Part shown: piece by piece, positions 13,140-24,498 of the stretch
Layout: each line of letters starts with the position of its first letter
Numbering within the stretch: position 1 is the stretch's first letter
Assembly: GCA_037179385.1 (NCBI GenBank)
Contig: CM074184.1
Location: forward strand, 15,332,001-15,396,000
Source of the DNA: Holothuria scabra
Lineage: Eukaryota; Echinodermata; Holothuroidea; Aspidochirotida; Holothuriidae
Direction of reading: 5' to 3'
DNA length: 64,000 bases
Translations under genes and position numbers: made by a program
The notes under the pieces: model-generated
The model's input: the letters and a program-made list of their open reading frames with translations, nothing else
The model's database searches: none
Told to the model about the DNA's origin: nothing

Positions 13140-13540
13140 GTGATGTTGTGTGTGTTTATGTGTGTGTGTATGTGTGTGTGATGCCAGCTTGTAAACATGA
13201 TATCTCAAGAAGGGTAACATCAAGAGATCTCATACTTGGCATGTAGATTGCCCATATTTAGTAGAAGGTCCCCTATTGTTTTTGGTGGAAGTCAAAGGTC
13301 ATTTGGGGTCACCAGAGGTCAAGACATCAAAACCTTTGAAATGCTGTATCTCAAAAAGGGTAACTGTGAGGGATCTTATACTTACCATATGGATTGTCGG
13401 TATTGAGTAAATGATCCCCTCTGTTTGTGGTATAGGTCAAAAGTCATTTAGGGTCATCAGATGTCAAAACATCAAAACCTTTTAAACAAGTTCCAACTCA
13501 AGAAGGGTAACTGTGAGGGATATTTGGCATGGACATCCTG
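13140..13540. repeat. Family D tandem array
   Basis: A (TG)n tract leads into nearly three units of about 125 bp. Each unit carries 'atatctcaagaagggtaac', 'gggatcttatacttaccat', 'cccctattgtttttggtgg' and 'gtcaaaggtcatttggggtc'. The units are diverged but aligned head to tail. There is no ORF across them. Confidence 0.75.
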
Positions 13541-14589
13541 ATTTTGCCACAAGTATAAAAAGATTTTCATGAAACTTATTTCCTTCTGTTAAATGGCAGT
13601 TCCTGCAGTATCTGTTTGTGTAACATGTGAGTTCAAACAAAGGCTGTATGATTGTCATTTGGGGCCATAGTTTGAAAATACTGGAGGTTTTTTTGCACAC
13701 AAAGCAGAGGACTTTTCTGACTTCATAAGTGTAAACTTGGAACAGATCAACTGCTTTGTGTAATGTACAAGAAGTTCTTTTAAGCAGTACCAATATTATC
13801 TCTTTGATGACCTGAAAGAAAAATTAAAGACAACATTTAATTTAGTATCAAAGATAATTATTTGGCAAACCTTATGCTGCTAGCTTTCCTCATAAGGACA
13901 TGAGAGCATGCATGAATTAGACATTGGGATTGATTAATTAAATACACTATGGGCTATTAGTTTTATAAAAAAGAATTAAACTACTGGTTATTGGATCAAA
14001 TACCCTTGAGCATGCATCAACAGTGATTGAGCTTAATTGGATGAATCAAATTGTAATGGACCCTGCACCTCTATTCAAACTGATCACTGTTATCTGACAT
14101 AATTTATCACAGTTGACTGCCAGTACAAATCACAGTGTCTGGACAGAATAAATCATACAGTCTGTTGAACCAGGTGCTCAATGGACTTACCCCTTTTACT
14201 GAATAAACAGTGTCTGCCTCTGTTTAGTCCTCTGAGCAAGGTCTATTTCATGTAAAGTAGTGTATGTAATCAAGTTATGCCTACAGTGTATCAGACCAGG
14301 GAAACTTATGTGTTGTGTCTATAAGTAGACAAAAAGCAAAGTTAAAAGTCTTGTTAGATTCTGGGTTAATAGGGTTATTAGTTTTTGTTAATTTTCAAGG
14401 ACATCATAGCCATTGAGAGGGGCATTCATCTAAAATAAAATACAAAGAGCTGCCCCCAATAGCTAAAACTTGACAAAATAAAGTGCTTTAATTTAAATTT
14501 TGATTAAAATAAACATGTTTATTTCTTTATCAAGTTATTAGATGCGACAAAATACAATTCGCCACCTGCAGCATTATATCTGTTTGGGA

Positions 14590-14904
14590 GTTTTCTCTGG
14601 TATGTGGAGGTCAAAGGTTGTTTGGGGTCACAAAAGGTCAAAGCCTTGTAGACATGATATCTGAAGGAGGATAAATGTGAGGGATGTCATACTTAGCTTG
14701 TAAATTGTTCATATTTAGCATGAGGATGGCCATATGCAGTAGCGTAGGTGATCCCTATTGTTTTAAGTAGAGGTGAAAGTTTATTTGGGTTGCAAAATTT
14801 CAAAAGGTTTTGACCTTGCTAACATGATATTTCAAGTAAGATATCTGTGTGGGATCTCATGCTTGTCATGTTTGTTACAATATATATCTTATGGCAAGGA
14901 ATCA
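14590..14904. repeat. Family D array, diverged copy
   Basis: Repeats the family D words: 'ggaggtcaaaggttgtttgg', 'gacatgatatctgaaggagg', 'gggatgtcatacttagcttg', 'gatccctattgttttaagta'. It ends with ATGGCAAGGAATC, matching the hairpin arm next to the array at 13140. Confidence 0.65.
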
Positions 14905-15730
14905 CTAAACCTTTTGGCTTTCTAGTTAGTGAAGAGAATGTGGCCTTAAGTATTGCAGACTGACTGTTTTGTTTAATTGACAGGTCCTATTCCTTCATGT
15001 AAAACATTTTATCCCCTAGACTATGACACAGTACAATTCCAATGAAACACTGGTTGACTTGCTCAGAAAGTATCTTTCAAAATAATCTGGTAATTTTGTA
15101 CTATTTCTAATGTTGTTTCAAATAGAATTCTACTGTGATTTGAATTGTTTAAAAACTTTCAGGGAAAGCATAATACTGACCTTTGTTCATTGTCGTTAAT
15201 TGTCCCAATACTGAAAGAATCTACAGTATTATGGTATGATTATAGTTTCTCCACTGAAACTGAGATACCCTTTTTACAAGAATATTCTGCTTTTTCTTTA
15301 ATATTTTTTCCCTTTTTATTTGTTTCTTTTGTTGCAAACATCATTCTGTTTTAGTCACTAAAGAATCGTTCAGTGATATAACTCTACCTCATCAAAATTA
15401 ACAGTTGTGAGAAAATTGAAAGCAAAATTACAGCTTCTGTTTACCCATATACCTTGTAGGTGCACTTGTGCCATACCTAAGCATACAGGAATCCATAAAT
15501 ATTTATTTCAGATAGCAGAGCTCTCAAAATAGTGACACTGGTATGACAATGTCCAAGTAGAAGAAGGATACAGTAAGTAATTTGTATTGTGCAAGAGCTG
15601 GTTAGTCTTGTAAATCACCAATCAGCTTCAAAGGTTCATGTAGAACTGCTCAAGGCACTTAACAATGAAACAAAAATCAAAACATGATGTGTGGGCATTA
15701 TTGAAGGAATGAGTCTAAAGTATTACTCTG

Positions 15731-16034
15731 AAAGGCCCACTTCTCTCACCCCAAACAGTACCAATTCTCCTAATCTTCTCACTGAAGCCCCTCCCACAAT
15801 TGTCTGAAATTCAACCTTATCCAGATACAATCTCAGTTTATTGCTTCAAGGTGAATACAGAAAAACTCAATTTATACAATCAAAACATTCTCAAACAAAA
15901 CATTGTTCATGCGGTGTAATATTAGCTTTGGTACTCTGCATTGTTTGAATTAGCTGTCAATTAAAGAGCTGAGCCAATTGAAAATATTGGTACCCACATA
16001 CCAAAATTGTAGTTTGGGGTGTTTGGCCCTTTAA
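15731..16034 (-). repeat. MITE family B copy, inverted
   Basis: The + strand reads AAAGGCCCACTTCTCTCACC at the left and TTTGGCCCTTTAA at the right. The interior words 'aagcccctcccacaattgtc' and 'gagctgagccaattgaaa' are the reverse complement of the copy at 2902. Confidence 0.8.
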
Positions 16035-17378
16035 AAACAGAGAATTTGAATAAGTTTATATTTCATCTGGTAATTTATTCCATAAAAACTGATGCCCCAT
16101 ACTGCAAAGTTCTATCCACAGCCATAGATTTTCAGACAAAGTGTTTGTTTAAAATGCAGCCAATTGGTTGTGTTTATTGCGGAAGACCTTCGTGGTTCTG
16201 ATGTCCCATGATCTGTTTCAAGACTGGACAAGAACATAAGCCCACTAGCAAAACCCAGTCAAAAACCACACTTGTTCTTATACTTATTTCAGTTCACATT
16301 TAAAGGTCGCAGGGGCTAGTTTCAAAGGTATATCTGTATACTTAAAACATATAGCCACCTTGTAAATATTTGTGACATCAAATGCTCAATGTGCAAATAA
16401 ACTGTCAGATATTTTAAGTTCCATATCAGGGATAGAAGTTACGTCAAACTACAGATAAATTGGGTAGGGTAGTGTCCAGATATCTGATGCCTACCTGAAA
16501 TAGTTTTGTTGATCAATATGCTTAATTGAAGAAGAAATTTGGCAGCTGTATTAATATACTCTCTGCTCAAAATGTCAATTCTACTCTAGTCATTTTATGT
16601 AATTCTGTAGGCTGCTTGCTTGTCGTATTATTTGAATGGTGTAGTGTAATGCTAAGCCTCAAAAAAGTGTGCACAGGGTCTGTGGTATGTAAAGTACTAT
16701 GGGGGAAGTTGTCTAAAGATACCTTCCATTAATGCTGGTAGGCTTTAGTAGCAAAAGAACATTGCGACAAAACAAAGTCGTGTTAGTTCCAAGTACTAAC
16801 AAATATTTTTGAAAGGCTTTAGAAAAAGCAAAAAGGAATTCAAAGACTACAGACTATAGGAAGTATGCAGGAAGGAAAAAATATGTACGGGACTTTTTGT
16901 TGAAGCCATTAATAGTCTAATTGAGATGAGTTCATATCTGAGAACAATTATTTTTACTTTTGAAGCTTCCAGATTTGTGCCAAAATGTGGAATTTGAAGC
17001 CAGCATCTGTGAAATTTCACACATCATCAGCCCTACTAAAGATAAATTCTATACACACACAATTTCTGATCAATTATGAAGTGACTGGTTTCCTACCTAT
17101 TAATATCACTGTTATTTGTTTATTACCAATGCTATTACAACAGCAAATAAAGTGTTGTATGGCCTGCTGTGTTAATTTTAAAATAGGAGACCCCACCACT
17201 ACACATCTCTCATGCTCCTCCTCTTACAGAAGTTTGAGGTAGTCCTCTTTCCACACATCATTTTTCTTTTTACTGCTGAAGATTGAGGACTACAGTCATA
17301 TTATTGTTGATGCAGATTCTGTTTTTTTTTGTTGTATTATTTATGTGACATTTTCTTCCTTTCCATCCACATTTCTAG

Positions 17379-17477
17379 TGCCTTGGTCTTTCAGAAGAAG
17401 ATTTAAAGGAGCGGGAAGTTGACCATGTAGATATTGTCTTTAATGAAGTGCCTGAGAAATATTACAAAGTAGAAGAG
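17379..17477 (+). CDS. PITPNC1: PITPNC1-like lipid transfer protein, internal exon b
   Basis: A 99-nt phase-0 exon between atttctag and gtgagg encodes 33 residues: CLGLSEEDLKEREV, then DHVDIVFNEVPEKYYKVEE. The second part matches the REVCFIDIACDEIPERYYKESED segment of PITPNC1. D-x-x-F/C-x-E-x-P-E-x-YY is a conserved beta-strand and turn signature of the RdgB-beta branch, whereas PITP-alpha and -beta differ here. It joins in frame with exons a and c. The reading frame on the opposite strand (17403-17621) is a shadow. Confidence 0.88.
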
Positions 17478-18080
17478 GTGAGGCCATGTCTGTTGCCGTT
17501 TTTTGTTTTTCTCAAGGACAACTTCCTCCGGACTCTGGACCCCTCCCCCCCCCTTCCCATCCTTTTCCAATTTTTCCATATGGCTGCTAGTATCAGTGTC
17601 AGTTGCTACAAATTGGTCCACGTAAATGCCTCTCCTTGCAAAGTTGCTAGTCTATTTTGCTACACATCACATCCTATGTAAATTCTCAACCTGCCTCCAG
17701 TACTATCTGGCAAAGTTTGTAAGCATCAGGATGGCACTCTTCTACTTTAGATTGGAAATGGTTCTACCATGCCACTCTCTGATGGTGGAAGGATCTATAT
17801 TTGCAGACAAGTCAGTAAATTACACATGTAAAAAGTTGGAAGATAAAGCAGTTTGACAACTATGAAAATAAAAGCTTTGCATCTTTATTATATTCATTCA
17901 TCTTACTTCAAAGCTATACTCAAGATGACTAACAAAACATCTATTCAGATGTAGGGTGGATGTTTGTTAAATCAAGTGAGATTTTTTTATATTTATCTCT
18001 CTGCATCACTCAAAGTGGATCATGTCTACAGATTATAGCTGTGGCTGTTTTTTGTGGATTACTTTAATTTTACTCTGAAG

Positions 18081-18301
18081 TTAAAGAGGCTCATTGAGTT
18101 GATATCCATAACTTAATGAGAGTGTTTAAGGGTCACTACCACCTGAAAATGCTTATAGTTAGCATAATAAGTCAAGTGTCATATCCAATATATATGGAAA
18201 AAGTGAAAATTTTGAATTTTGTGGTGTCCTGATTGTAACTGTTTTGTACATAATTTGAAAATTTGTTGAATTTCATGAACCAACTCCATGAGCCTCTTTA
18301 A
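18081..18301. mobile_element. MITE with TTAAAGAGGCTCAT ends
   Basis: Left end TTAAAGAGGCTCATTGAGTT, right end CAACTCCATGAGCCTCTTTA(A). The inverted arms match over about 20 bases with few mismatches. The total is 221 bp and non-coding. TTAA lies at both borders. Confidence 0.75.
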
Positions 18302-18411
18302 CTTACTTTGGATCTATAAAATTTGAATCTATTTAATACAACTGCAGTCTATTTAATAAAAAGAGGGCAATACATAAGGGTGGAATAAGTTGGGAATCTG
18401 GGAGGTTTTAT

Positions 18412-18530
18412 TTACTGATATATCGAGAAATATATGTTCGATCTGAATGGAACTTTCCCCACATTTTTTTTATTTGGTTCCTCTTTCATAACTAAGTGAA
18501 GAAACTAATTTTTTGCTTAAACATTCCTTT
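18412..18530 (-). repeat. Family F fragment
   Basis: The words 'atgttcgatctgaatggaac', 'tttggttcctctttcataac' and 'ttttttgcttaaacattcc' are the reverse complement of diverged matches at 28140-28260 (gttccattcaaatcggacat, atatgaaagaggaacaaa). Two copies identify it as a dispersed repeat. Its ends were not defined here. Confidence 0.5.
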
Positions 18531-19175
18531 GAGTAGCCTAGTCTGTAAGTAGTTAGTTAGATGGAGTCCTATGTAACTGAGATTGTAATATATGGAGAGT
18601 AGGACATTCACATTTGTTAACAATAAATAGATGCAGTGATTGAGTGTAACTTTAATAAATTCATTTTCATTCAATCAGAAAACTCTCAGCTTCTTGAATA
18701 AGTCATTCTTCTTTTGTTCACCATTGACAACATCAATTAAGTTGGGTGATGACTGTGATCATCACCAAAATGCATAAAGGAATATTCTTGATCACGTTTT
18801 TGGTATCCCGAAGGTATTGCCGTGTCAAGAAGAATAGCTCAAATCATTTCCCTAGACAATGTGCCACTCTCTAGATACACAATAATGACATTAAGCCATT
18901 TTGAAATAAAGGAAGAAGGAAAAGGGGGAAAACAAATATATTGAGTAAGGAGAAGAGCTCTAAGCCAAAGACCTCCTCGTTTCACTATTTAGTGGTTTTG
19001 AAAATTTCCCAGGATTTTTTCTTTTGAAGAAATGTGTTGCTGGAAGTCCAAATGGTGGCTGTATCTAAATGTTTTTTCTGTTCATTAAATATTTTGTAAG
19101 AAAACTAAAAAATAGAATCAAAGTGTTCAATAGGCCTTAATACTTGATAATGTTTTAACAAAATTTTAACTGGTC

Positions 19176-19447
19176 TTAAAGTGCAAGAGCAGTCTCCCCA
19201 ATGTAAAGCCTTGTAGTTCACTGTTCTGTTTCCTGATTGGCCCTTCAAGGTCATGTGACAGAATTTTTTTCTCCTCAGATGTGAAATTTACAAAGATTCA
19301 TTGCTTGTTTCACCTTGGATGTACAATATCAAAGCCTTAAATAATATAAAAGATGATTTGAAGGGAATTGAAAAGAAAATTGTGAGATTTAAGCAAATTG
19401 AGCTGTTGCTTCAAAATAAGTTTGGGATGACTGCTATTGCCCTTTAA
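19176..19447 (-). repeat. MITE family A copy, inverted
   Basis: The + strand starts TTAAAGTGCAAGAGCAGTCT and ends GGGATGACTGCTATTGCCCT plus TTAA. The interior carries 'ctgattggcccttcaaggtc', 'catgtgacagaatttttttc' and 'caccttggatgtacaat', the reverse complement of the 9418 copy. Both TTAA borders are intact. Confidence 0.8.
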
Positions 19448-22090
19448 AATGGATCTTCAAATAAATATGGAAGGTAGTTGTGTGAAACATTACTTGAAAA
19501 TGGTCCCTGTAAACTATAGTGCTGTTTTAGAACTGTGCCACTTACTGAACTCAGATAAATACATAAGTTTACTGAAACAGCACACCAACAACACCTTAAA
19601 ATTTCCTGAGGAGTGTGATTTGTGGCATGCATGGAAAATCCAAATCTGAAAGTCTGTTCATTCAAGCTAGTTGTAAGGCGTGCCTTTGGATCCTGTCAAT
19701 GACATCAGAACCAAAGACCTGTGCAATGTGTTTAATCTTTCATTCTGTCAAAATATGGCATACTATATTCTTTGTTAGTCCTCCGCAAATCATTGTTGTC
19801 CAATGCTCTTGTGCAGTGGGAAAAAGTACAATTTCAAATCAAGTGTGGTTGAGTGGGTGTCTGATATTGAAATTTTGAACTATTAGTTATTAGAATTATG
19901 TTAAAAAGGTACCTATACCCAGCAGTCTTGAAAAATTTGAATTGAAATTAAATGTGTGACTTTTGAGAAATGAGCGGATAAATTTTTCATTTTTTTTTCA
20001 CCCAATGGGATCTTGATTCAGGTACATGCACTCACCACCTGGTAATGTTTTTTCTATGAAGGGGAAAGGCTAATTATAGTGTTCCGTGTTATCCTTTTTC
20101 AAAATTCACCCAGATAACTCCTTGGTGTACCTTCAAATTAGTGGTGAATGTTTCCCTCCCCCTCCTTTAATGTAACCAGGGATGGGAGTTACAATAACTT
20201 TTAGTGTAGTTCACTCCATAGTCCTTTCCTCAATATGTGTACCATTATTACCTGCAAAGAAGGGTATTCCTATCATGAAGCTCAAATCCCTATCATATTC
20301 AAGGACGAAACACCAGACCAAAAAATAAGAAAAGAAAAACACATGGTACATCACTATAAGAGGTTGATAGAACACCTGCTTGCTTCAAGCTCAGGTTCCA
20401 GATGAAGACAATTAATTTGCTGGAAATGTGAAAACTACATTTAATGTTAATATAAATGTCATTACAATGTTTAGATTTAGCACCCCTTTCACTTATAAAA
20501 GAGCATGGTTGCTACTACCTGTCTTATAAATCAGCAGTCCTCAAATGGTGGGTTGAAATTAAAATGTAGGTTTCCAGATGTTTTCTGATTGGTCACTAAT
20601 GATTTTTAGAGGAGTTGTTATAATGTTGTATTATTTTCATGGACAAAAATTTGCTATTCTACTTCACTTCCCCTACTTACCTTCTGTTCACATAGTTTTG
20701 GTAAGTAATTGGGATTACACATGTGAATAGGGGTAAGTATCGGGGCTTGTAGATTCCCAAGCTAGGGAGTTTTGGGGAAACAGTGTCAAGCTTATTTGGC
20801 CTAGTACACCTACTGTACCTATCTACCTGTCTACACAGATTTCATGCCTGCTATGAAGCTCAGCGACGCCATGGGACCAACCTGGACAGTTCCAACTAAC
20901 TGGGCACACATAGTGTTGAGACACAAATGCAGTAGGCAACATGGCAGCCTATTCGATGTTTGTGTATGTGTGACTTGATAGTGAGGTTGTGGGTCACGGA
21001 TCGGGGGTCAGAGGTTTACAATTGGGGGTCACAGGGTAACAGTAGATTGCCAGAGATGGGTCACTTCATAAAAGGTTTGAGAATCCAGGCTTGAACTGAA
21101 AGCATTTATTTCTTGTCAGTTGTTAGAAACCTGCCAGAAGTCAGTCAGTCGTGAACCACTTTTCAGTAGCATTTCTGAACATCCTGAAAGTAGCTCTGTG
21201 TAGTATTTATATAAGAATTAGGTCAAGACCGGCTCTAAAAAGTCTGTTAAAAGCATTTACAAGGTTGTAAAATCAGCTACATTCTGCAAAAACTTAAATT
21301 TTTTAGTTTTTCTTTGTAACTGGATATTGCTTCTTGACACGACTGGAGACACAATGTCGTCTCTTGCAAGATGTTAAGTGGATGATGGTCATTCCATCCT
21401 CCATCATGGAATGATGTTATGTAATTATGGATTCGCATTAGACGAATCCTTCCATTTACCTTCAAATATGGGAATTTTAACCTTCAATCATTTTAAAGCA
21501 GAGTGGATTAGATTTGATGTTAAAAAGCAGGAAACCTTGTAAGAGTGACTGCTCAATTCATGCGTGTTGCTTATGTAGCAAACATAATCACATCACGCAA
21601 ACTTTCAAACTTTGCTGTTCACAGAAGCAGAAAAACTAGATACATGCGCAATTTTGTTGTGACACTCATACTTGAAAAAATGGCAATAGACATTCCGTAC
21701 TTGAAAGAATTGTTAAAGTGTAAAGGAGGAAGGAGGGTTGATAGATGGGATTTAAGAATTTTGTTAAGTAAACAGTTTGCTTTCATGCAACTTTAGGGTT
21801 TCAATCCACTTTCAAATTTGTTTCTGAAATGTTAAAGTGTTCTATCTACATGATTTTGTAGTTATCATAGAAAAATATAATTTGTGTCGCCCTTATTTTC
21901 TTCATATATATTTAAATCTAGGTTGGTTCAGTCAATAGCAGATCCAAATTGACATTTTAGGACACCATGGGAGTTACAGTATGTTTAGGTGAAGGCACTC
22001 TTTTACTGTGCTATTGATCTGCCAGATCTTAATTTTAGCTAGTTAAAAATGAGTAGGAGGCACGTATGGGAGCTCATAAATTTACTGAAG

Positions 22091-22149
22091 GAATTTTGTT
22101 GAAACAAAGTTGTAGTACAGTGGACTACAACTTTGTTTCAACAAAATTC
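22091..22149. repeat. Perfect 26-bp palindrome with 7-nt loop
   Basis: The arm 22091-22116 (begins GAATTTTGTTGAAACAAAGT, ends TGTAGT) and the arm 22124-22149 are exact reverse complements with no mismatch. They are separated by ACAGTGG. A transcript of either strand would fold into a strong stem-loop. It lies in an intron of the PITPNC1-like gene, about 330 bp before an exon. No family-wide repeat was seen. Confidence 0.95.
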
Positions 22150-22482
22150 TCTTTGTCATGAGATTGTACTATTTTTAAATTTTACATTATTAAAAAATGA
22201 ACTGTGTTACGATTCGTTACTTACAAGTATGTACATATGTAATTGTTCATGCTAAGACGGTAGTATAAGTTCAGACTTGAATAATTCTGAAAAATGCTTG
22301 TAAAGGAATGATAAAGCTTAAAGTGCAATAGTGGCAGACTTTTGTACTGCTGAGCGACTGATTTAACCTTTCACAAATATTTTTACCTAAAAAATCCTTA
22401 TGTTTTTAAAATGATGTGCCATTTGCTATGAAAGGTTGTTTATTTGTTTGATTTTTTATTTGTTTTGTTTTTCCATCTATAG

Positions 22483-22542
22483 GATCTTACAAAGTTCAGA
22501 TCAAAGACAACTAACAGAGGACCTTTAAAACCAGGATGGAAA
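22483..22542 (+). CDS. PITPNC1: PITPNC1-like lipid transfer protein, internal exon c
   Basis: A 60-nt phase-0 exon between ccatctatag and gtaaga encodes 20 residues: DLTKFRSKTTNRGPLKPGWK. It aligns with DPKYFKSEKTGRGQLREGWR of PITPNC1, keeping the KF(R/K)S, T-x-RG-x-L and GW positions in order. In PITP-domain structures this stretch leads to the strands that close the lipid cavity. It is shorter than most ORFs reported by simple length cut-offs and is only recognisable through the family match and neighbouring exons. Confidence 0.88.
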
Positions 22543-22576
22543 GTAAGAATAAGTGACACTCTCATAGTAATTTAAT

Positions 22577-22795
22577 AACTCTAAGGCACCTTGTCAAAAC
22601 TTGGCCTCCCCGCTGCCCGCAGGGCGGCTGCATCCTCTGGGAGGCAGTCACAACAATGGACAAACCTTAGCAACACCTCGCTAGCTTGTGTAGCTGGCTG
22701 GTACCATTATATGTGGTCATGATATGCATCATTGATTTCAACTTCAGATATGTGGCCGGGAGGCGGCCGCTGCCTCTGTTGGCTGACGTGTAACA
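22577..22795 (+). repeat. GC-rich repeat, family G
   Basis: A block with CpG and GC content well above its surroundings, starting 'aaggcaccttgtcaaaactt' and 'ggcctcccc'. The same start appears inverted at about 27403 (cattaggcaccgtgtcaaaa on the - strand), with similar following words (ggc, gcaggg, acaatgg). Probably a degraded transposon. No ORF. Confidence 0.5.
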
Positions 22796-23214
22796 TCATA
22801 GAAAATTGTGTAATGTAGAAACCATTTGCTTGATAGAAATGAAAGTTAAAACCCTCAAAAGGCAAACATAAATCTCCACAGGTTCAAAATAAAAAGTTGA
22901 CACAAATCACTACAAAATTATGTGCATTGTTTCACCTGCGTTCTCGTTACAATTTTTCAATTGTTCGAGGGCTTATTTATGACATAACTAAACGGCCCCA
23001 ATACCCCAGTACATACGTACATGTATACATGTGCGTAAGATTGTGGATGAAACTGTCGGTCCCATGAGTCGATCGGTGTCTCGTCTAGGCCAATATCAAC
23101 AGTCAGCACATATACCGATATACCGATGGTACATTTAAATGATTTGGCAATAATTACAAAGTTCGGTAATCTCAGGGTTCATTGTTCCCAGAAGTGCTGA
23201 TGTTCCCAATTAGA

Positions 23215-23518
23215 TTAAAGGGCCAATCCTCTCACCCCAAACTGCACTTCTAGTATAGGATAACAGAAACTCTCAATTGGCTCAACTTTTTGATTGACTG
23301 CTAATTTAAACAATGCAGAGTATCAAAGCAAGTATCACACAGCATGAACTGTTCTGAGAGAGTTTTGATTATACACATTGAACTTTTCTATACTCACCCT
23401 GAAGGAATAAACTGAGATTGTGTCTGGATGATGGTGAATTTCAGAAAATTGTGGGAGGGGCTAATTTAAGAAGGTTAGGAGAATTGGCACTTCTTGAGAT
23501 GAGAGAATTGGGCCTTTA
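23215..23518 (+). repeat. MITE family B copy, well preserved
   Basis: Starts TTAAAGGGCCAATCCTCTCA and ends GATGAGAGAATTGGGCCTTTA, so the terminal inverted repeats are clear. The interior includes 'aattggctcaactttttgat', 'aacaatgcagagtatcaaag' and 'attgtgggaggggctaattt'. A useful reference copy for the family. Confidence 0.85.
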
Positions 23519-24118
23519 GGGAACATTGAACCTTGGGGAAGAGCATACCTTGGTAAGCCTGACATAACCCCATCTCATATGGTCATGAACATTCAGTCCT
23601 CTAAGATGCTGTCCAAGCATAGGCTCAGTTTATTTTCAACTACACGAAAGCAATAAGTGCATTTGTGTGTGTGTGTGTGGAGGGGGGGAGGGAGTCATGC
23701 ACTTACATCCCCTTACACACAGCTGTGTAACGTGATGACCATAGCACCAAACACAAGCTTTGAAAAGCACAGAGGCATTAAAATGAAATATGATTTACAA
23801 TTGGAACCAACAGAAGGTGTATCTTTACCTTTTTGGCGAACACAGGAAAAACAAACAACAGAAATAGGGCCCATTATCATGACAGAGCTGCAAACTGGGG
23901 AGGGGGAAACTTCCCTTAGAACTGCCCCTGCCCCCTCCCCAAGATCAAGTCAGGTTAACCCAAAATAATATATTGCTCCCTGAACATTAATTTTTCATCC
24001 ACTCATTCAGGCAGAGCTTCTGGGGGGATTTGTCCCTGGACCGCAACCCATAGGTGTGCATGTTTTGTGCTCAGTTTCATGCAGGACCAAATATTTTTGC
24101 CCCCATGCAACACTACCC

Positions 24119-24371
24119 TTAAAGGTAAAGAGCAGTCCCTCCAAACTTACTTTGAAGAAAAAGCATAATAGTGCAATTTTTGTCTTATTTCTCTTCAAAG
24201 TTCATTATATGAGTTAACTATTGCATGTTCAAGGTAAGCCAAACAAATATTTCCAGTAAATTTCACATTTGAAGAGAAAAAAACGTTATCATGTGACTAT
24301 CAACAGCCAATCATGAAACTGGACAGTCTACGACACTATTCCAATTTGGGATGACTGCTCCTGCCCTTTAA
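24119..24371 (+). repeat. MITE family A copy, well preserved
   Basis: Starts TTAAAGGTAAAGAGCAGTCC and ends GACTGCTCCTGCCCTTTAA. About 253 bp with clear terminal inverted repeats and TTAA at both borders. Matches 9418 and 5119 in the same orientation. Confidence 0.85.
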
Positions 24372-24498
24372 CTCCTAGTCCTCTTCCCCCTTCCCCCATA
24401 ATTTGACATCCTGGCACTGTAACTGACCAGTATTGATTCTTGGTACTAGTCTTTCTGCAGTTCTTAACTTCAGATACAGGTAAAGGTTAGGTTTCTAC

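Larger units (their letters stand above)
11704..17378 (+). other. Intron of the PITPNC1-like gene
   Basis: A GT-AG intron (gtaagt to atttctag) of 5.7 kb. It holds a minus-strand SINE piece, the two largest family D arrays, a short perfect hairpin, a (TG)n tract at 13142-13182 and a family B MITE. Open frames, such as those around 12765-13103 and 16019-17242, show no domain resemblance and are AT-rich, so I treat them as chance. Confidence 0.8.
17478..22482 (+). other. Intron of the PITPNC1-like gene
   Basis: A GT-AG intron (gtgagg to ccatctatag), 5.0 kb. It contains a TTAA-ended MITE, a family F fragment, a family A copy and the perfect palindrome at 22091. The stretch from 19.5 to 22.0 kb shows only unique AT-rich DNA with short unconvincing ORFs. 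Confidence 0.8.

Noticed and set aside
17403..17621. Minus-strand ORF over the PITPNC1-type exon b
   Set aside because: Shadow of the coding exon on the other strand, extended by a C-rich run.
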